Assembly: GCA_023395555.1 (NCBI GenBank)
Contig: JAEWYQ010000054.1
Span: 29,403 to 93,402 of the forward strand
Source of the DNA: Bacillota bacterium
GTDB lineage: Bacteria > Bacillota > Clostridia > Lachnospirales > Lachnospiraceae
Reading direction: 5' to 3'
DNA length: 64,000 nt
The notes under the pieces: generated by a model
Seen by the model: only the letters and a program-made list of their open reading frames with translations
Database searches by the model: none
Told to the model about the DNA's origin: nothing
In this document: one piece after another, positions 1 through 8,949 of the stretch
Layout: each line of letters opens with the position of its first letter
Numbering within the stretch: position 1 is the first letter of the stretch
Program-made: the position numbers and the translations under genes

Positions 1-1
1 C

Positions 2-103
2 GATGCCAGTATTTATATGCTGTATGTATGCTTTGCGCTGGATTGGATCTTCCGTGCAATCATGTTTGGAGGAAGATTTCTCAGCAAGAAGTGGCTTTGT
101 TAA
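2..103 (+). CDS. C-terminal end of a membrane protein, probably MATE-type efflux protein (partial)
   Basis: An open frame enters from the left edge and gives 33 residues before TAA. They form a hydrophobic segment ending in a short basic tail (motif ALDWIFRAIMFGGRF, then SKKW). This aromatic end followed by Arg/Lys resembles the last helix of clostridial MATE drug/sodium antiporters, but 33 residues are too few to be sure. It lies 29 bases upstream of the next gene on the same strand. The rest of the gene is outside the window. Confidence 0.45.
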   Translation, partial: DASIYMLYVCFALDWIFRAIMFGGRFLSKKWLC

Positions 104-132
104 AACGCAATCAAAGGAAGGAGAAATAGAAA

Positions 133-2862
133 ATGACGGATAAGAAAGTAAGGCTGATTCAATGTACCGGCAATAAGAGGATCGCACTGGGGGTCCAATA
201 TGTGAGGGATGGCCTGCTTGCGGCAGGCTATGAAGTAGTGGAAGAGAGCGCGGATGCCGCGGAGAATATGAATTTCCTTCAGGACCGCTCCTTTCCCGGC
301 CCCACCGTATGTATTGGCGACAGAACCCGGAGCGCGCTGTTTCGGACACTGGAAGAGAAGGAACTGCTGCTTTACCATACAAAGGAACCGGAACAGGAAG
401 GGTTTTACCTTACGATGATACCGGGAATCCGCCTGCTTGCCGTGATCGGCGGAAGCGATACCGGCGCTCTGTACGGGGCGTTGGAGCTGTGCCGCATCAT
501 AGAGGAGGAGGGACAGCTCCCCAGGGATCTGGCCTATGGGGATGCTCCGGTATACCGGCTCAGAGGCCCGGCCATCGGATTGCAGCTGACCAAAGTGGAA
601 CCGCCCAGATTAACCTACGAGTATCCCATCACCCCTGCCCGTTTCCCCTGGTTCTATGACAGGGCCATGTGGGGACAGTTTTTGGATCAGATGCTTTGGG
701 AACGCTGTAATGTGATCTACCTGTGGACGGGACTTCCTTTCTCCTCCCTGGTGAAGCTGGAGGATTACCCGGAGGCTTTGGAAGTAACCGAAGAAGAGTA
801 TCAATTAAACCGGGAAATGTTCACCTGGCTGACCAACGAGTGTGACCGCAGGGGCATCTGGCTGGTGCTGAAATTCTACAGCATCCATATTCCTCTTCCC
901 CTGGCCCAGAAGCATGGAATTGAGCTGCTGCAGAGCAAAATAACTCCGCTCAATACGGACTATACCTATCAATCCATTGTGGAATTCATCAAAGGCTACC
1001 CAAATATCGGGCTTATGGTATGCCTCGGTGAGGCGCTGCGGGGTGCCCGGAATAAAACGGACTGGTTCCTGAAAACAATCATTCCCGCGGTAAAGGAAGG
1101 TGTGAAGCAGGCTGGTCTGGAAACGGAGCCCCCTCTTATTCTGCGGGGACATGACTGTGATCCCAATGCCATCCTGAAGGAAGCGGTTCACATGTATGGG
1201 AATTTGTATACCATGTGGAAATATAACGGGGAAAGCCTAACCACTTATCTTCCCGCCGGTAAATGGCAGGAGATCCATAAGAATCTCTCCTCCCACGGGC
1301 AGACCCATATCATGAATGTGCATGTGCTGGCAAACCTGGAGCCCTTCCGTTTTGCGGCTCCCTCCTTTATTCAAAAATGTCTCCAGGCAGGACAGAACAG
1401 GATGGGAACCAATGGGCTTCACCTCTATCCGTTGTTCTTCTGGGACTGGCCCTATTCCGCTGACAAAGCAGAGCCCAGACTGCTGCAAATGGAGCGGGAC
1501 TGGATGTGGTATGCTTCCTGGTTCCGGTATGCCTGGAATCCCGACAGGGAGCCGGGGACGGAGAAGCTGTACTGGCAGAAGGTGCTCAGCCGGCGTTTTG
1601 AATGTACGGCGGAAACCGCAGGCAGTATTTTGGATGCCTTAAGCTTTGCCGGGGAATGTGCGCCCCGTATTTTACGGCGGGTGGGAATCACGGAAGGAAA
1701 CCGTCAGACCATGAGCCTGGGAATGACCATGAGCCAGTTCACCAATGTGAAGAGATACCGGCCCAATTATGAGCTATGGCATTCCGTATCCACCCCGGGG
1801 GAGCAGCCGGATGATTATGTGGTCAGGGAGCTGGCGGGAGAAGCCCATTACGGCGAGACTCCCTGTGATATGATGGAGGATGCGGCCTGCTATGCCCGGA
1901 AGGCATTGGCTTCCATAAGGGATTGCATCGGAAAGGTATCGGAGAATGCAAGGGAATTGGAATACTATCTGACCGACATAGAAGCGATTCATGATATGGT
2001 CATGAGCTATGTGAAGAAGCTGGAGGCAGCCCATAAGGTATTGCAATATAAATATACCATGGGCGAAGACCTGAGAGGTGACCTGACCCTGCTGGAGGAA
2101 GCCATCGCACCCTGGGAGGAAAGCCTGGAATGGTACCGCAAATTAGCGGCATTAACAGACAGGACTTACTTATATGCCAACAGCATGCAGACTCCCCAGC
2201 GCAAGATTCCCTTCCCGGACGGCTCCGCCTTCGGTCACTGGGTTCAGTGCCTGCCCAAATACGAGGAAGAATTCCTTCACTTCAAGGAGCACTTGGCACA
2301 GATGCGGGCGGGGCAGTTCCCCGGCGGCGAGCAGGACACGGAAGAAGCAGGGAGCCTGCCCCAGGCAGAGTTCCGGCTGCTGAGTGAGAACTGCCGCTTA
2401 TATACCATAGAAAAAGGGCAGCAGGTATTTACGGACATGCCTTCCCGGATTATGACCTTTGCATCGGAGCTGAAAGGCTTAACCGGCATCAGCTTCGGAC
2501 TTGGCGAGGCGATTACGGAGGGTGTGACCGTACGTATTGATTTGCATCAGGATGCTCAGATCCTCCTGGCCTATATGAATGCAAAAGGAGTGGAATGGCT
2601 GCAGGTGCCCGATTTAGAGACAAATACTCATGCGGACGACAGGGGAGGACTGGCGGTGGTCTTTGGAAATGCGATGCAGGCAGAGGGGTGCCCGGATATG
2701 AATATCCATGTATTCCAATATGAAAAGGGCGTGCATGAAATCTACATGGGTACCGGAGGCTATACGATTGTAGGCATCGTACCCGCAGGAGTGCTCATAC
2801 AGGGCCGGAATGCAGGACTTTCAGGAGAAACCCTGGATAAATTGGACTGGTTATACGAATAG
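133..2862 (+). CDS. Large cytoplasmic glycoside hydrolase-like protein (alpha-glucuronidase/GH20-N type architecture)
   Basis: A 909-residue protein without signal peptide, with a GGAAGGAG ribosome site before its ATG. Residues about 1-140 resemble the alpha/beta domain that precedes the barrel in GH67 alpha-glucuronidases and GH20 enzymes, ending in the typical GGSDTGALYGALEL stretch. Residues about 145-560 look like a TIM barrel with many Trp/Tyr (FWDWPYSADKAEP, WMWYASWFRYAWNP) and acidic residues that could be catalytic. The last 300 residues are helical and then a beta domain. I cannot place it in one CAZy family. The neighbouring fucose/xylose-type glycosidases suggest it acts on the same or a related plant oligosaccharide, for example a uronic acid branch. 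Function is inferred from fold resemblance and context only. Confidence 0.6.
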   Translation: MTDKKVRLIQCTGNKRIALGVQYVRDGLLAAGYEVVEESADAAENMNFLQDRSFPGPTVCIGDRTRSALFRTLEEKELLLYHTKEPEQEGFYLTMIPGIRLLAVIGGSDTGALYGALELCRIIEEEGQLPRDLAYGDAPVYRLRGPAIGLQLTKVEPPRLTYEYPITPARFPWFYDRAMWGQFLDQMLWERCNVIYLWTGLPFSSLVKLEDYPEALEVTEEEYQLNREMFTWLTNECDRRGIWLVLKFYSIHIPLPLAQKHGIELLQSKITPLNTDYTYQSIVEFIKGYPNIGLMVCLGEALRGARNKTDWFLKTIIPAVKEGVKQAGLETEPPLILRGHDCDPNAILKEAVHMYGNLYTMWKYNGESLTTYLPAGKWQEIHKNLSSHGQTHIMNVHVLANLEPFRFAAPSFIQKCLQAGQNRMGTNGLHLYPLFFWDWPYSADKAEPRLLQMERDWMWYASWFRYAWNPDREPGTEKLYWQKVLSRRFECTAETAGSILDALSFAGECAPRILRRVGITEGNRQTMSLGMTMSQFTNVKRYRPNYELWHSVSTPGEQPDDYVVRELAGEAHYGETPCDMMEDAACYARKALASIRDCIGKVSENARELEYYLTDIEAIHDMVMSYVKKLEAAHKVLQYKYTMGEDLRGDLTLLEEAIAPWEESLEWYRKLAALTDRTYLYANSMQTPQRKIPFPDGSAFGHWVQCLPKYEEEFLHFKEHLAQMRAGQFPGGEQDTEEAGSLPQAEFRLLSENCRLYTIEKGQQVFTDMPSRIMTFASELKGLTGISFGLGEAITEGVTVRIDLHQDAQILLAYMNAKGVEWLQVPDLETNTHADDRGGLAVVFGNAMQAEGCPDMNIHVFQYEKGVHEIYMGTGGYTIVGIVPAGVLIQGRNAGLSGETLDKLDWLYE

Positions 2863-3090
2863 GTTTAAAATGCCAAAAGGAAGAGATCGATATACAAGCG
2901 CGCTTGAGTCTGGTATTTCCGGTTGCACCTTCGCAGAACAAGAACAAGCACGTTTCTTCACAGAACGAGCATATCACTTTGCAGGCGGATAAAATACCGG
3001 TATTTCATATCTGGGCTTCACCCCGGAGGTAGCGGATGCCATAGGAGAGGAAATCATAGATCACGGATTTTACTGTGGCACAACGTATAC
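2863..3090 (+). pseudogene. Gene-free spacer with a possible coding relic
   Basis: No intact gene. One plus-strand frame reads through a single in-frame TAA and on both sides looks protein-like (AEQEQARFFTERAYHFAGG before the stop, GFTPEVADAIGEEIIDHGF after it). It has no start or ribosome site. It could be the tail of a decayed gene or chance. I could not match it to a family. The following gene is convergent and no clear terminator was seen. Confidence 0.2.
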
Positions 3091-4590
3091 CTATATAGTA
3101 CTAACCTTTTTATCCCTTCTATAATTGACTGGTGAAGTATCGAAGTACCGCTTAAAGGAACGGTTAAAATAAGTCTGGCTGGAGAAGCCGATTTTATCAG
3201 CGATATCCTTGATTTTCATATCTGTCTCTTCCAACAGCTTGGCGGCATATTTAAGCCGGGCCTCCGTAAGGTAATCATTAAAATAATAGCCTGTCTGCAG
3301 ATGAAACACCGTTCCCAGATAGGAAGGCGTTACATTTAATTTAGCCGCCAGGGTTTTTAACGAAATATCCTTGTCGGAGAATTCATGAACCACCTTAATC
3401 ACCGCATCCACACAGGGATACATGGATTGCTGCACTTTGAACATCAAATGGTCGCTGTCCTTCAGGAAGCTGAGAGTATATTCCATGAACTCCGGAAGGC
3501 TGCTGTCCCGGTGGGGCATTTGCTGCAGTTTGTCCGTGAGCTCCTTATATTTATCCTCCAGCTCATACTCCTTTTTGCACAGGATTCCAATCCGTTTGGA
3601 CAGGATGTGTACCATGCATAAAAAAGGGCTATAATGCCGGAATAATCCGCTCAGGGCATTCGTATCCCTGCCCTGGGAGTGCTCATATACATTCAGCGCC
3701 GCCGCAGCCTGTTCGGGAAGACCTGCCAGGGTCGCATAGGATATGGAGGTGAGGGAGGTGTATTCCAGAAATGCAAAGGAATCTGCCTGGGCATAGCTTT
3801 GATATACGGAGGAATACAGATCCACCGTCGATCCGGAGGTGATAAAGATCTGTAAACCGGAAGCGGATACGGCGCGGGAGATCCGGTCAAGAAAATCGGA
3901 AATATTCTCTTCATTATCACCGGCAGGTGATAGGACACCTACTAAACGTATGGGAGTCTCAAAGAAAAAATTGCCGGTATAATGTCCCGGAAGATGGCGC
4001 AATAAAAGGTCAAAAAAACGGGACATCCATTCCTCCCTGGATTTTGGGCAGGAAAAAATGACTACGGTAAAATTCGGTGCGGACAGGTTGATACCCAGGA
4101 GATCGGCTTTAGTGGCCAGCTCATTGGTGGAGAGCAGGTTTTTCAGCCATTGCTCCGTGAAGGAATTGCGGAAGGTCAGCATGGCCCGTCCATATGTATA
4201 ATTCAATTGATCCCGTTCCTGGATATGGCTTATGGTCTGACTGATGGAATTGGCCAGCTCATCCGGGTCCAGGGGCTTCAGCAGATAATTTTCGGCGCCG
4301 TAGCGCAGGGCTGTCCTGACATATTCAAAATTATCAAAGGCACTGAGTACAATAACAAAGATGGAGGGCTTGCGGTCCTTGATCTGTTGGATCATCTGCA
4401 GCCCGTTCATCACAGGCATGGATACATCCGTTATGACAATATGAACCGGATTGGATAAAATGTAATCTAGTGCCTGAACCGGATCGGTGGTAGCCAGGCA
4501 TATCTCTGTATGGAAGCCGGCCCAGTCGATGGCTTTATTGATTCCCTCGACAATGTACGGCTCATCATCTACAATAACGGCTTGATACAT
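3091..4590 (-). CDS. Two-component response regulator, YesN-type (receiver + AraC HTH)
   Basis: A 499-residue protein. The N-terminal receiver has the acidic pocket DDE (residues 8-10), phospho-acceptor Asp55 in ITDVSMP and the switch Lys in LLKPLDP. A variable middle region of about 250 residues follows. The last 100 residues are an AraC helix-turn-helix pair (SDKDISLKTLAAKLNVTPSYLG and ADKIGFSSQTYFNRSFKRYF). This layout is the YesN family, which controls sugar ABC importers of the LplABC type together with a YesM histidine kinase. Here the kinase is at 6833-8596 on the same strand, but two plus-strand genes lie between, so the pair is not an ordinary operon. The likely target is the importer at 8950-12682. 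Confidence 0.93.
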   Translation of the reverse strand: MYQAVIVDDEPYIVEGINKAIDWAGFHTEICLATTDPVQALDYILSNPVHIVITDVSMPVMNGLQMIQQIKDRKPSIFVIVLSAFDNFEYVRTALRYGAENYLLKPLDPDELANSISQTISHIQERDQLNYTYGRAMLTFRNSFTEQWLKNLLSTNELATKADLLGINLSAPNFTVVIFSCPKSREEWMSRFFDLLLRHLPGHYTGNFFFETPIRLVGVLSPAGDNEENISDFLDRISRAVSASGLQIFITSGSTVDLYSSVYQSYAQADSFAFLEYTSLTSISYATLAGLPEQAAAALNVYEHSQGRDTNALSGLFRHYSPFLCMVHILSKRIGILCKKEYELEDKYKELTDKLQQMPHRDSSLPEFMEYTLSFLKDSDHLMFKVQQSMYPCVDAVIKVVHEFSDKDISLKTLAAKLNVTPSYLGTVFHLQTGYYFNDYLTEARLKYAAKLLEETDMKIKDIADKIGFSSQTYFNRSFKRYFDTSPVNYRRDKKVSTI

Positions 4591-4706
4591 AATTAACCCT
4601 CCTGCAGGCAGACTCTTTATTCAATACTATAATGCCGGGGGAGGATATGTCAAGTAAATGCCTGGCAATTATACCTGCTGCAGAAAAGTAGTTAAATAAA
4701 GTATAA

Positions 4707-4726
4707 CTTTTTAGAAAAAATTCAAT
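4707..4726 (+). promoter_or_regulatory. Candidate regulator site upstream of the oxidoreductase (CTTTTT-N8-TTCAAT)
   Basis: This 20-base stretch agrees at 16 of 20 positions with one at 8847-8866 upstream of the importer operon. It lies just before a poor -35-like TTGGAT (4735-4740) with a 17-base spacer to AATATA. The 4591-4883 spacer otherwise holds AT-rich promoter sequence for both flanking genes. Assignment to the YesN-type regulator is inference. Confidence 0.3.
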
Positions 4727-4883
4727 ATAAAAATTTGGATAAATAGACTTAAATCATAATATAGAGCAAGTTTCTATGAATAATCTGCAAGACATCCTTC
4801 CTGCCGTTTGCTATCCTAAGGATGAAATACATGACCTGAGGACTTTATTTGTTCCGCTGTGTGCGGCAGAATAGGAGAAAGAG

Positions 4884-5969
4884 ATGAAAGATAAATTTGC
4901 AATGGGTGTGCTGGGATTAGGCGAAGGCAGAAGCATTATATCAGCTGTTCTGGGGAGTGAATACTGGGAGCTTGGCTCCATCTGTGATCTGAATGAGGAG
5001 TTGTGCCGGGAAAGATGCCGGGAATTTGGAGTAGATAAGTATACCACCAGGTATGAAGATATGCTGGAGGATGCCTCCATCGATGTAATCGGCATCTACA
5101 CGCCGGATCAGCTGCATGCCGACCACATCAGGATGGCTCTGGAGGCGGGAAAGCATGTGATCTGCACCAAGCCCCTTATGGTGGACTTAGACAGGGCGAA
5201 GGAGCTGCTTCAGGTACAGAAGCGGACGGGAAAAGCAATCTTTGTGGGACAGAGCTCCCGTTATTTTGAGCCCGCCATGAGGCAGAGAGCGGACTACGAG
5301 GCCGGCAGGCACGGGGAGCTGACCACGGTGGAAACCCATTATATCAGCGATTCCAGGTGGTTTTTAGAACGGGACTGGAGCCGTCAGAAGGGCTTCTCCT
5401 GGATGTATAATTTTATGATACATGCGGTAGACCTGGCGGTATGGTACCTGCCGGAGATCGAAGAGGTCTACGGCCTGGGAACCGTGAGCGAGAATACCAA
5501 GGCTTACGGGCTGGCGGTGCCTGACACCCTGAAATTCATCCTGAAAAACAAAGACGGGCGTTTTGCCAGCGTTACGGGAATCTATGCCCTCCCCACCCTG
5601 GGAAGCGCGGTGGAGCAATCCATCAGCTGCACCCTGAGGGGCTCCAAGGGGATCAGCCGCGCGGGCTATCCCAAATTAAAATATTACACCAATTTCACGC
5701 CGGTTCAGAAAACGGCCCAGCTGCATGAATACGAGGAAACCCACGGCTTTTACTTCCGCTTTGAGCAGGAGACGCATCATGCGGGAGAATACCAGAATTA
5801 TATCGATTACTTTGCAAAAGAGATGCTGGCAGGAAGAACGCCTGCGCCGGATCTGAAGGAAGGCATCCGCACCCTGGCTGTTATGGAAGCCATGGAACGT
5901 ACCATGGCTACGGGAAAGGCGGAGAGGGTGGCCGACGTCCTTCGTGACAGAGGAATCGATCTAAGCTGA
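4884..5969 (+). CDS. Gfo/Idh/MocA family NAD(P)-dependent oxidoreductase
   Basis: A 361-residue protein with ATG after AGGAGAAAGAG. The N-terminal Rossmann fold begins GVLGLGEGRSII, where the usual GxGxxG is seen as GLGEGR. The family's Lys-Pro motif is present in HVICTKPLMVD. The second half is the alpha/beta dimerisation and substrate domain, with His in FMIHAVDLAVWYLPE in the position typical of the catalytic HxxD region. Such enzymes oxidise or reduce sugars or cyclitols. The gene is 13 bases from the next AraC-type regulator, so the two are probably co-transcribed. Substrate unknown; context suggests a sugar released by this locus. Confidence 0.9.
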   Translation: MKDKFAMGVLGLGEGRSIISAVLGSEYWELGSICDLNEELCRERCREFGVDKYTTRYEDMLEDASIDVIGIYTPDQLHADHIRMALEAGKHVICTKPLMVDLDRAKELLQVQKRTGKAIFVGQSSRYFEPAMRQRADYEAGRHGELTTVETHYISDSRWFLERDWSRQKGFSWMYNFMIHAVDLAVWYLPEIEEVYGLGTVSENTKAYGLAVPDTLKFILKNKDGRFASVTGIYALPTLGSAVEQSISCTLRGSKGISRAGYPKLKYYTNFTPVQKTAQLHEYEETHGFYFRFEQETHHAGEYQNYIDYFAKEMLAGRTPAPDLKEGIRTLAVMEAMERTMATGKAERVADVLRDRGIDLS

Positions 5970-5982
5970 CAGGGAGATAGGA

Positions 5983-6870
5983 ATGAATTATAAGAAGGAA
6001 GTATTCTCCTTTGGGGATACCCACCATTTTCGTCTGTTCCAGATAGCAGAGAGACAGCTCCAGCTGCATTGCCACAATTGCCTGGAGCTTAATCTGGTGG
6101 AAAAAGGAAGGGGAAAATACATCATCGGAGGAAAGCTGTATCCCATCGAGCCGGGAGATATTTTTGTCATTAATAATTCGGAGCGTCATCTGGCGATACA
6201 CGATGAGGAAGAATTGGCCCTTACGGTGGTTGTATTTGATTCGGACTATATCTGGCGGACCCAGCATGGCAAGAATTATTTAAAACCGTTTTTTCAAAGG
6301 AAGGATAACTTCTCCCACCGCATCAGCCCGGGGGCGGAATCCTATTCCCAGATGCTTTATACCTTCGAATGTATGAAGCAGGAGGCGGAAGGAGAACGGA
6401 TTGGCCGGCAGATGGTAATGGAGGCCGCGGCCAATCTGTTATTATCGCTGCTGTACCGGCATTATTACGAGAAGCAGGAGGTGGGGGAAGAAGGAGAGCA
6501 GCAATCCACCTTCGGCTGCATTTCCAGCGTATTTTCTTATATCGATGAGCATTTTGCGGAGGAGATAACCCTGGAAGCCCTGGCCAGGGTATCCTCCATG
6601 AGTAAGACCTATCTGTGCAAATGCTTTAAGGATATGACGGGCCAGACCCTGTTTGGATACATAGAGCAAATCAGAATCCAGTATGCCTGCTATCTGCTTC
6701 AGACCTCCCGGAGATTGATCTCGGAAATTGCAATGGAAGCCGGTTTTTCCTCCATATCCTATTTTAACAGTCTCTTTAAGAAAAGCTGCGGGGTAACTCC
6801 CGGGCAGTTTCGCAAGGGGGCTGGAGCAGCGCCTACACAAAGGACGAATGAAGCTCGTCGGCCGTCATAG
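5983..6870 (+). CDS. AraC-family transcriptional regulator with cupin sensor domain
   Basis: A 295-residue protein. Residues about 1-110 form an AraC-type cupin (HCHNCLELNLVEKGRGKYIIGG, PGDIFVINNSERH). Residues about 175-280 are the double HTH (EEITLEALARVSSMSKTYLCKCF; ISEIAMEAGFSSISYFNSLFKK). The cupin usually senses a sugar. It follows the Gfo/Idh gene closely and overlaps the 3' end of the minus-strand histidine kinase by 38 bases, tail to tail. It probably controls the Gfo/Idh gene or the neighbouring glycosidase genes. A shared sensor role with the two-component system is possible but unproven. Confidence 0.93.
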   Translation: MNYKKEVFSFGDTHHFRLFQIAERQLQLHCHNCLELNLVEKGRGKYIIGGKLYPIEPGDIFVINNSERHLAIHDEEELALTVVVFDSDYIWRTQHGKNYLKPFFQRKDNFSHRISPGAESYSQMLYTFECMKQEAEGERIGRQMVMEAAANLLLSLLYRHYYEKQEVGEEGEQQSTFGCISSVFSYIDEHFAEEITLEALARVSSMSKTYLCKCFKDMTGQTLFGYIEQIRIQYACYLLQTSRRLISEIAMEAGFSSISYFNSLFKKSCGVTPGQFRKGAGAAPTQRTNEARRPS

Positions 6871-8596
6871 CCGCAAAGGTTAAATCCATCTGAAATCTCA
6901 TATCACCGCTGCCGGAGCGGATCTCCATATGACACCTGTCCTGGAACACAATGCGGAGACGGTTGTATATATTGGTTAACGCAAAGCCCATGCTTTCCTG
7001 GTTGGCGTAGATATTTTGCCTCAGCTTACCCTCGATGCAGGCGATGCGCTTCGGATCGATGGGATTTCCGTTATTGCACAGCCTCAAGTGGATGTAACGG
7101 GTTCCTTCCATTATTTCGGTGGTTGCGGTAAGCTGAAAAAAATTATCCTGCCGCTCTGTCGCAATGCCGTGAACAAAATAGTTCTCGATCAGGGGTTGCA
7201 GCGTGTTCTTCGGCAGAGCATATTGCCCGGCATCTCCCGCAACGTCAAAATCATATTCAAAATTCTGAAACCGGTATTGATATAATATCATCAGGTTTTC
7301 ACACAATTCCGCTTCCTGTGAAAGGCTCACAAACATATTGGTATTTGTCTGGCCCCGGTAGATTTTCGACAGCAGTAAAATCATCTGGGAAGCGTCGGAG
7401 GAGCTGCCGGCGGTCACCTGATTCCTTATGATTTCCAGGGTGTTATAAAGAAAGTGGGGATTGATGCTGGTCTGTAAGGCATACAGCTCCGCCTTTTTCT
7501 GCTGCAGCTCGTAGACATAGGAGCGTTCCACATTGCGCTGCAATTCATCACACATGATATTGAAGCCTTCTATAATCTGTGTAAATTCATTGCGCCCCTT
7601 CGGCCGGTTCAGACGGTAGGTCAGATCATTTAGGCTGAATTGCTTCATTCCGTCCAGTATGCCCTTGATATTGCGGTGGGATAGATAATAGGTTATGTAG
7701 TACAGGCTGAAGGAGAAAAAGGTAACAAGTGCCGCAAAAGCAATAATCATATAAGTAAGGGTGCTTTGAGGCAGACTGAGCTTGGACACATAATAGGTAA
7801 CCTGAAAACCATACTGCTTATTTTTAATATTTTTTGTATAATAGGCTTTGGTGTCCGGCTCCAGGGAAGGATTGGAGTTGAAAAACACATTTCCGTTGAA
7901 ATCCTGGATGATAAAGGTGTTCTGTGAATCTAAATCAAAGTTCGTCAGTATATTTTCAAACTCCGCAACGGAAAACAGGGGGATCAGGTAACCCAGAGGG
8001 TTGGCCGGATTCTTATACAGGGTTGCCGTTATGCCATAGAAGCGGTTGGTATTCTGGCCGCTGTTGGTGCAGGCCAGCAGCATCTTATTGACGGTTTCCT
8101 GATCTATTTTACTGGCGGAAAAAGGCTGCAGGGCCCCGATCTCCGGCAAAGAGCTGGTATGGCTCAGGGAAGCGCTGGAATCGGTATAATAGTAGAGCTG
8201 CCCGGTGCTGAGGGAGCAGAGAAAGAACCCTCTTAAATACCGGTCGTCCCTGCAGATGTCCGAGAGAAGACGTATGGAGTTGCTCCGGGTGGCGGCGGAC
8301 ACCTCTTCGTAGGAGGAAGCTTGAAGAAGCTGGAGTAAATTGGGATCGCATTGATTGTCGGTCAGAACCTTTCCTGCCAGGAGGTAGAAGTCGGCAAAAC
8401 GCTCGTAAAACGCCTCAGATAGATTTACCATAGCCAGCTCATAGCTTTTGAGATACTGGCTTTCCTCATATTTTCCCGACAGATGGCTCACAATGATACT
8501 GACTATAATGGAAAAAAGAGTTAATAGAGCAGTACAGATCAGCAGCATCCGGGAAAAGAAGCTATGGTTTTGGTCTCTGTGCAGGAAATATTTCAT
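6833..8596 (-). CDS. Sensor histidine kinase, YesM-type
   Basis: I prefer the ATG at 8596 (587 aa), because the run GGGGGAC lies 8 bases before it, over the ATG at 8611. The protein has an N-terminal membrane helix, an extracellular sensor region of about 250 residues, a second helix (LTYMIIAFAALVTFFSFSLYYI), a HAMP-like linker, the phospho-acceptor His in INPHFLYNTLEIIRNQ, and an ATPase domain with PLIENYFVHGI as N box. This is the LytS/YesM class that pairs with YesN regulators. It should sense extracellular saccharide, perhaps through the binding protein, and phosphorylate the regulator at 3091-4590. Its 3' end overlaps the convergent AraC gene. Confidence 0.93.
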   Translation of the reverse strand: MKYFLHRDQNHSFFSRMLLICTALLTLFSIIVSIIVSHLSGKYEESQYLKSYELAMVNLSEAFYERFADFYLLAGKVLTDNQCDPNLLQLLQASSYEEVSAATRSNSIRLLSDICRDDRYLRGFFLCSLSTGQLYYYTDSSASLSHTSSLPEIGALQPFSASKIDQETVNKMLLACTNSGQNTNRFYGITATLYKNPANPLGYLIPLFSVAEFENILTNFDLDSQNTFIIQDFNGNVFFNSNPSLEPDTKAYYTKNIKNKQYGFQVTYYVSKLSLPQSTLTYMIIAFAALVTFFSFSLYYITYYLSHRNIKGILDGMKQFSLNDLTYRLNRPKGRNEFTQIIEGFNIMCDELQRNVERSYVYELQQKKAELYALQTSINPHFLYNTLEIIRNQVTAGSSSDASQMILLLSKIYRGQTNTNMFVSLSQEAELCENLMILYQYRFQNFEYDFDVAGDAGQYALPKNTLQPLIENYFVHGIATERQDNFFQLTATTEIMEGTRYIHLRLCNNGNPIDPKRIACIEGKLRQNIYANQESMGFALTNIYNRLRIVFQDRCHMEIRSGSGDMRFQMDLTFAAMTADELHSSFV

Positions 8597-8949
8597 TATA
8601 AGGTCCCCCATCGATTACCCTTCGTATTGGAAATAGATACTTTGTTATAGGAATTATCATAACATATAAGAAAAAATAGAGAAAGCATCAGAAATTTGCA
8701 ATTATTTCAGAATGTTGAACTAATTGAAAGTAGTTTGGATATGAGGTTGTAACAGGAGAATAAATATCGTATAATAATTTATTTTATCTGGTCAAAACTA
8801 TTAAAAACGAAAACAAAAATTATGCAATAATTATAAAATTGTACTGCTTTTTGAAATAAGTTCAATTTACATTATGCAGTATGTCTATATATAATTAGTG
8901 ATGTAAAAACGAAGTATACAGGGTGAACAAATAAGGAGAGCGAAGAAAT
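8597..8949. promoter_or_regulatory. Divergent AT-rich promoter region between kinase and importer
   Basis: About 350 bases without a gene. For the importer I see TTACAT (8867-8872), a 17-base spacer and TATAAT (8890-8895). The 20-base motif at 8847-8866 abuts the -35 element, as an activator site would. The octamer ATTATGCA occurs at 8819-8826 and 8871-8878. An AGGAG ribosome site precedes the ATG at 8950. The region is much richer in A+T than its flanks. Confidence 0.5.

Noticed and set aside
7374..7380. Reverse Spo0A heptamer TTCGACA within the histidine kinase gene
   Set aside because: Located well inside a coding region with no promoter nearby; likely chance.
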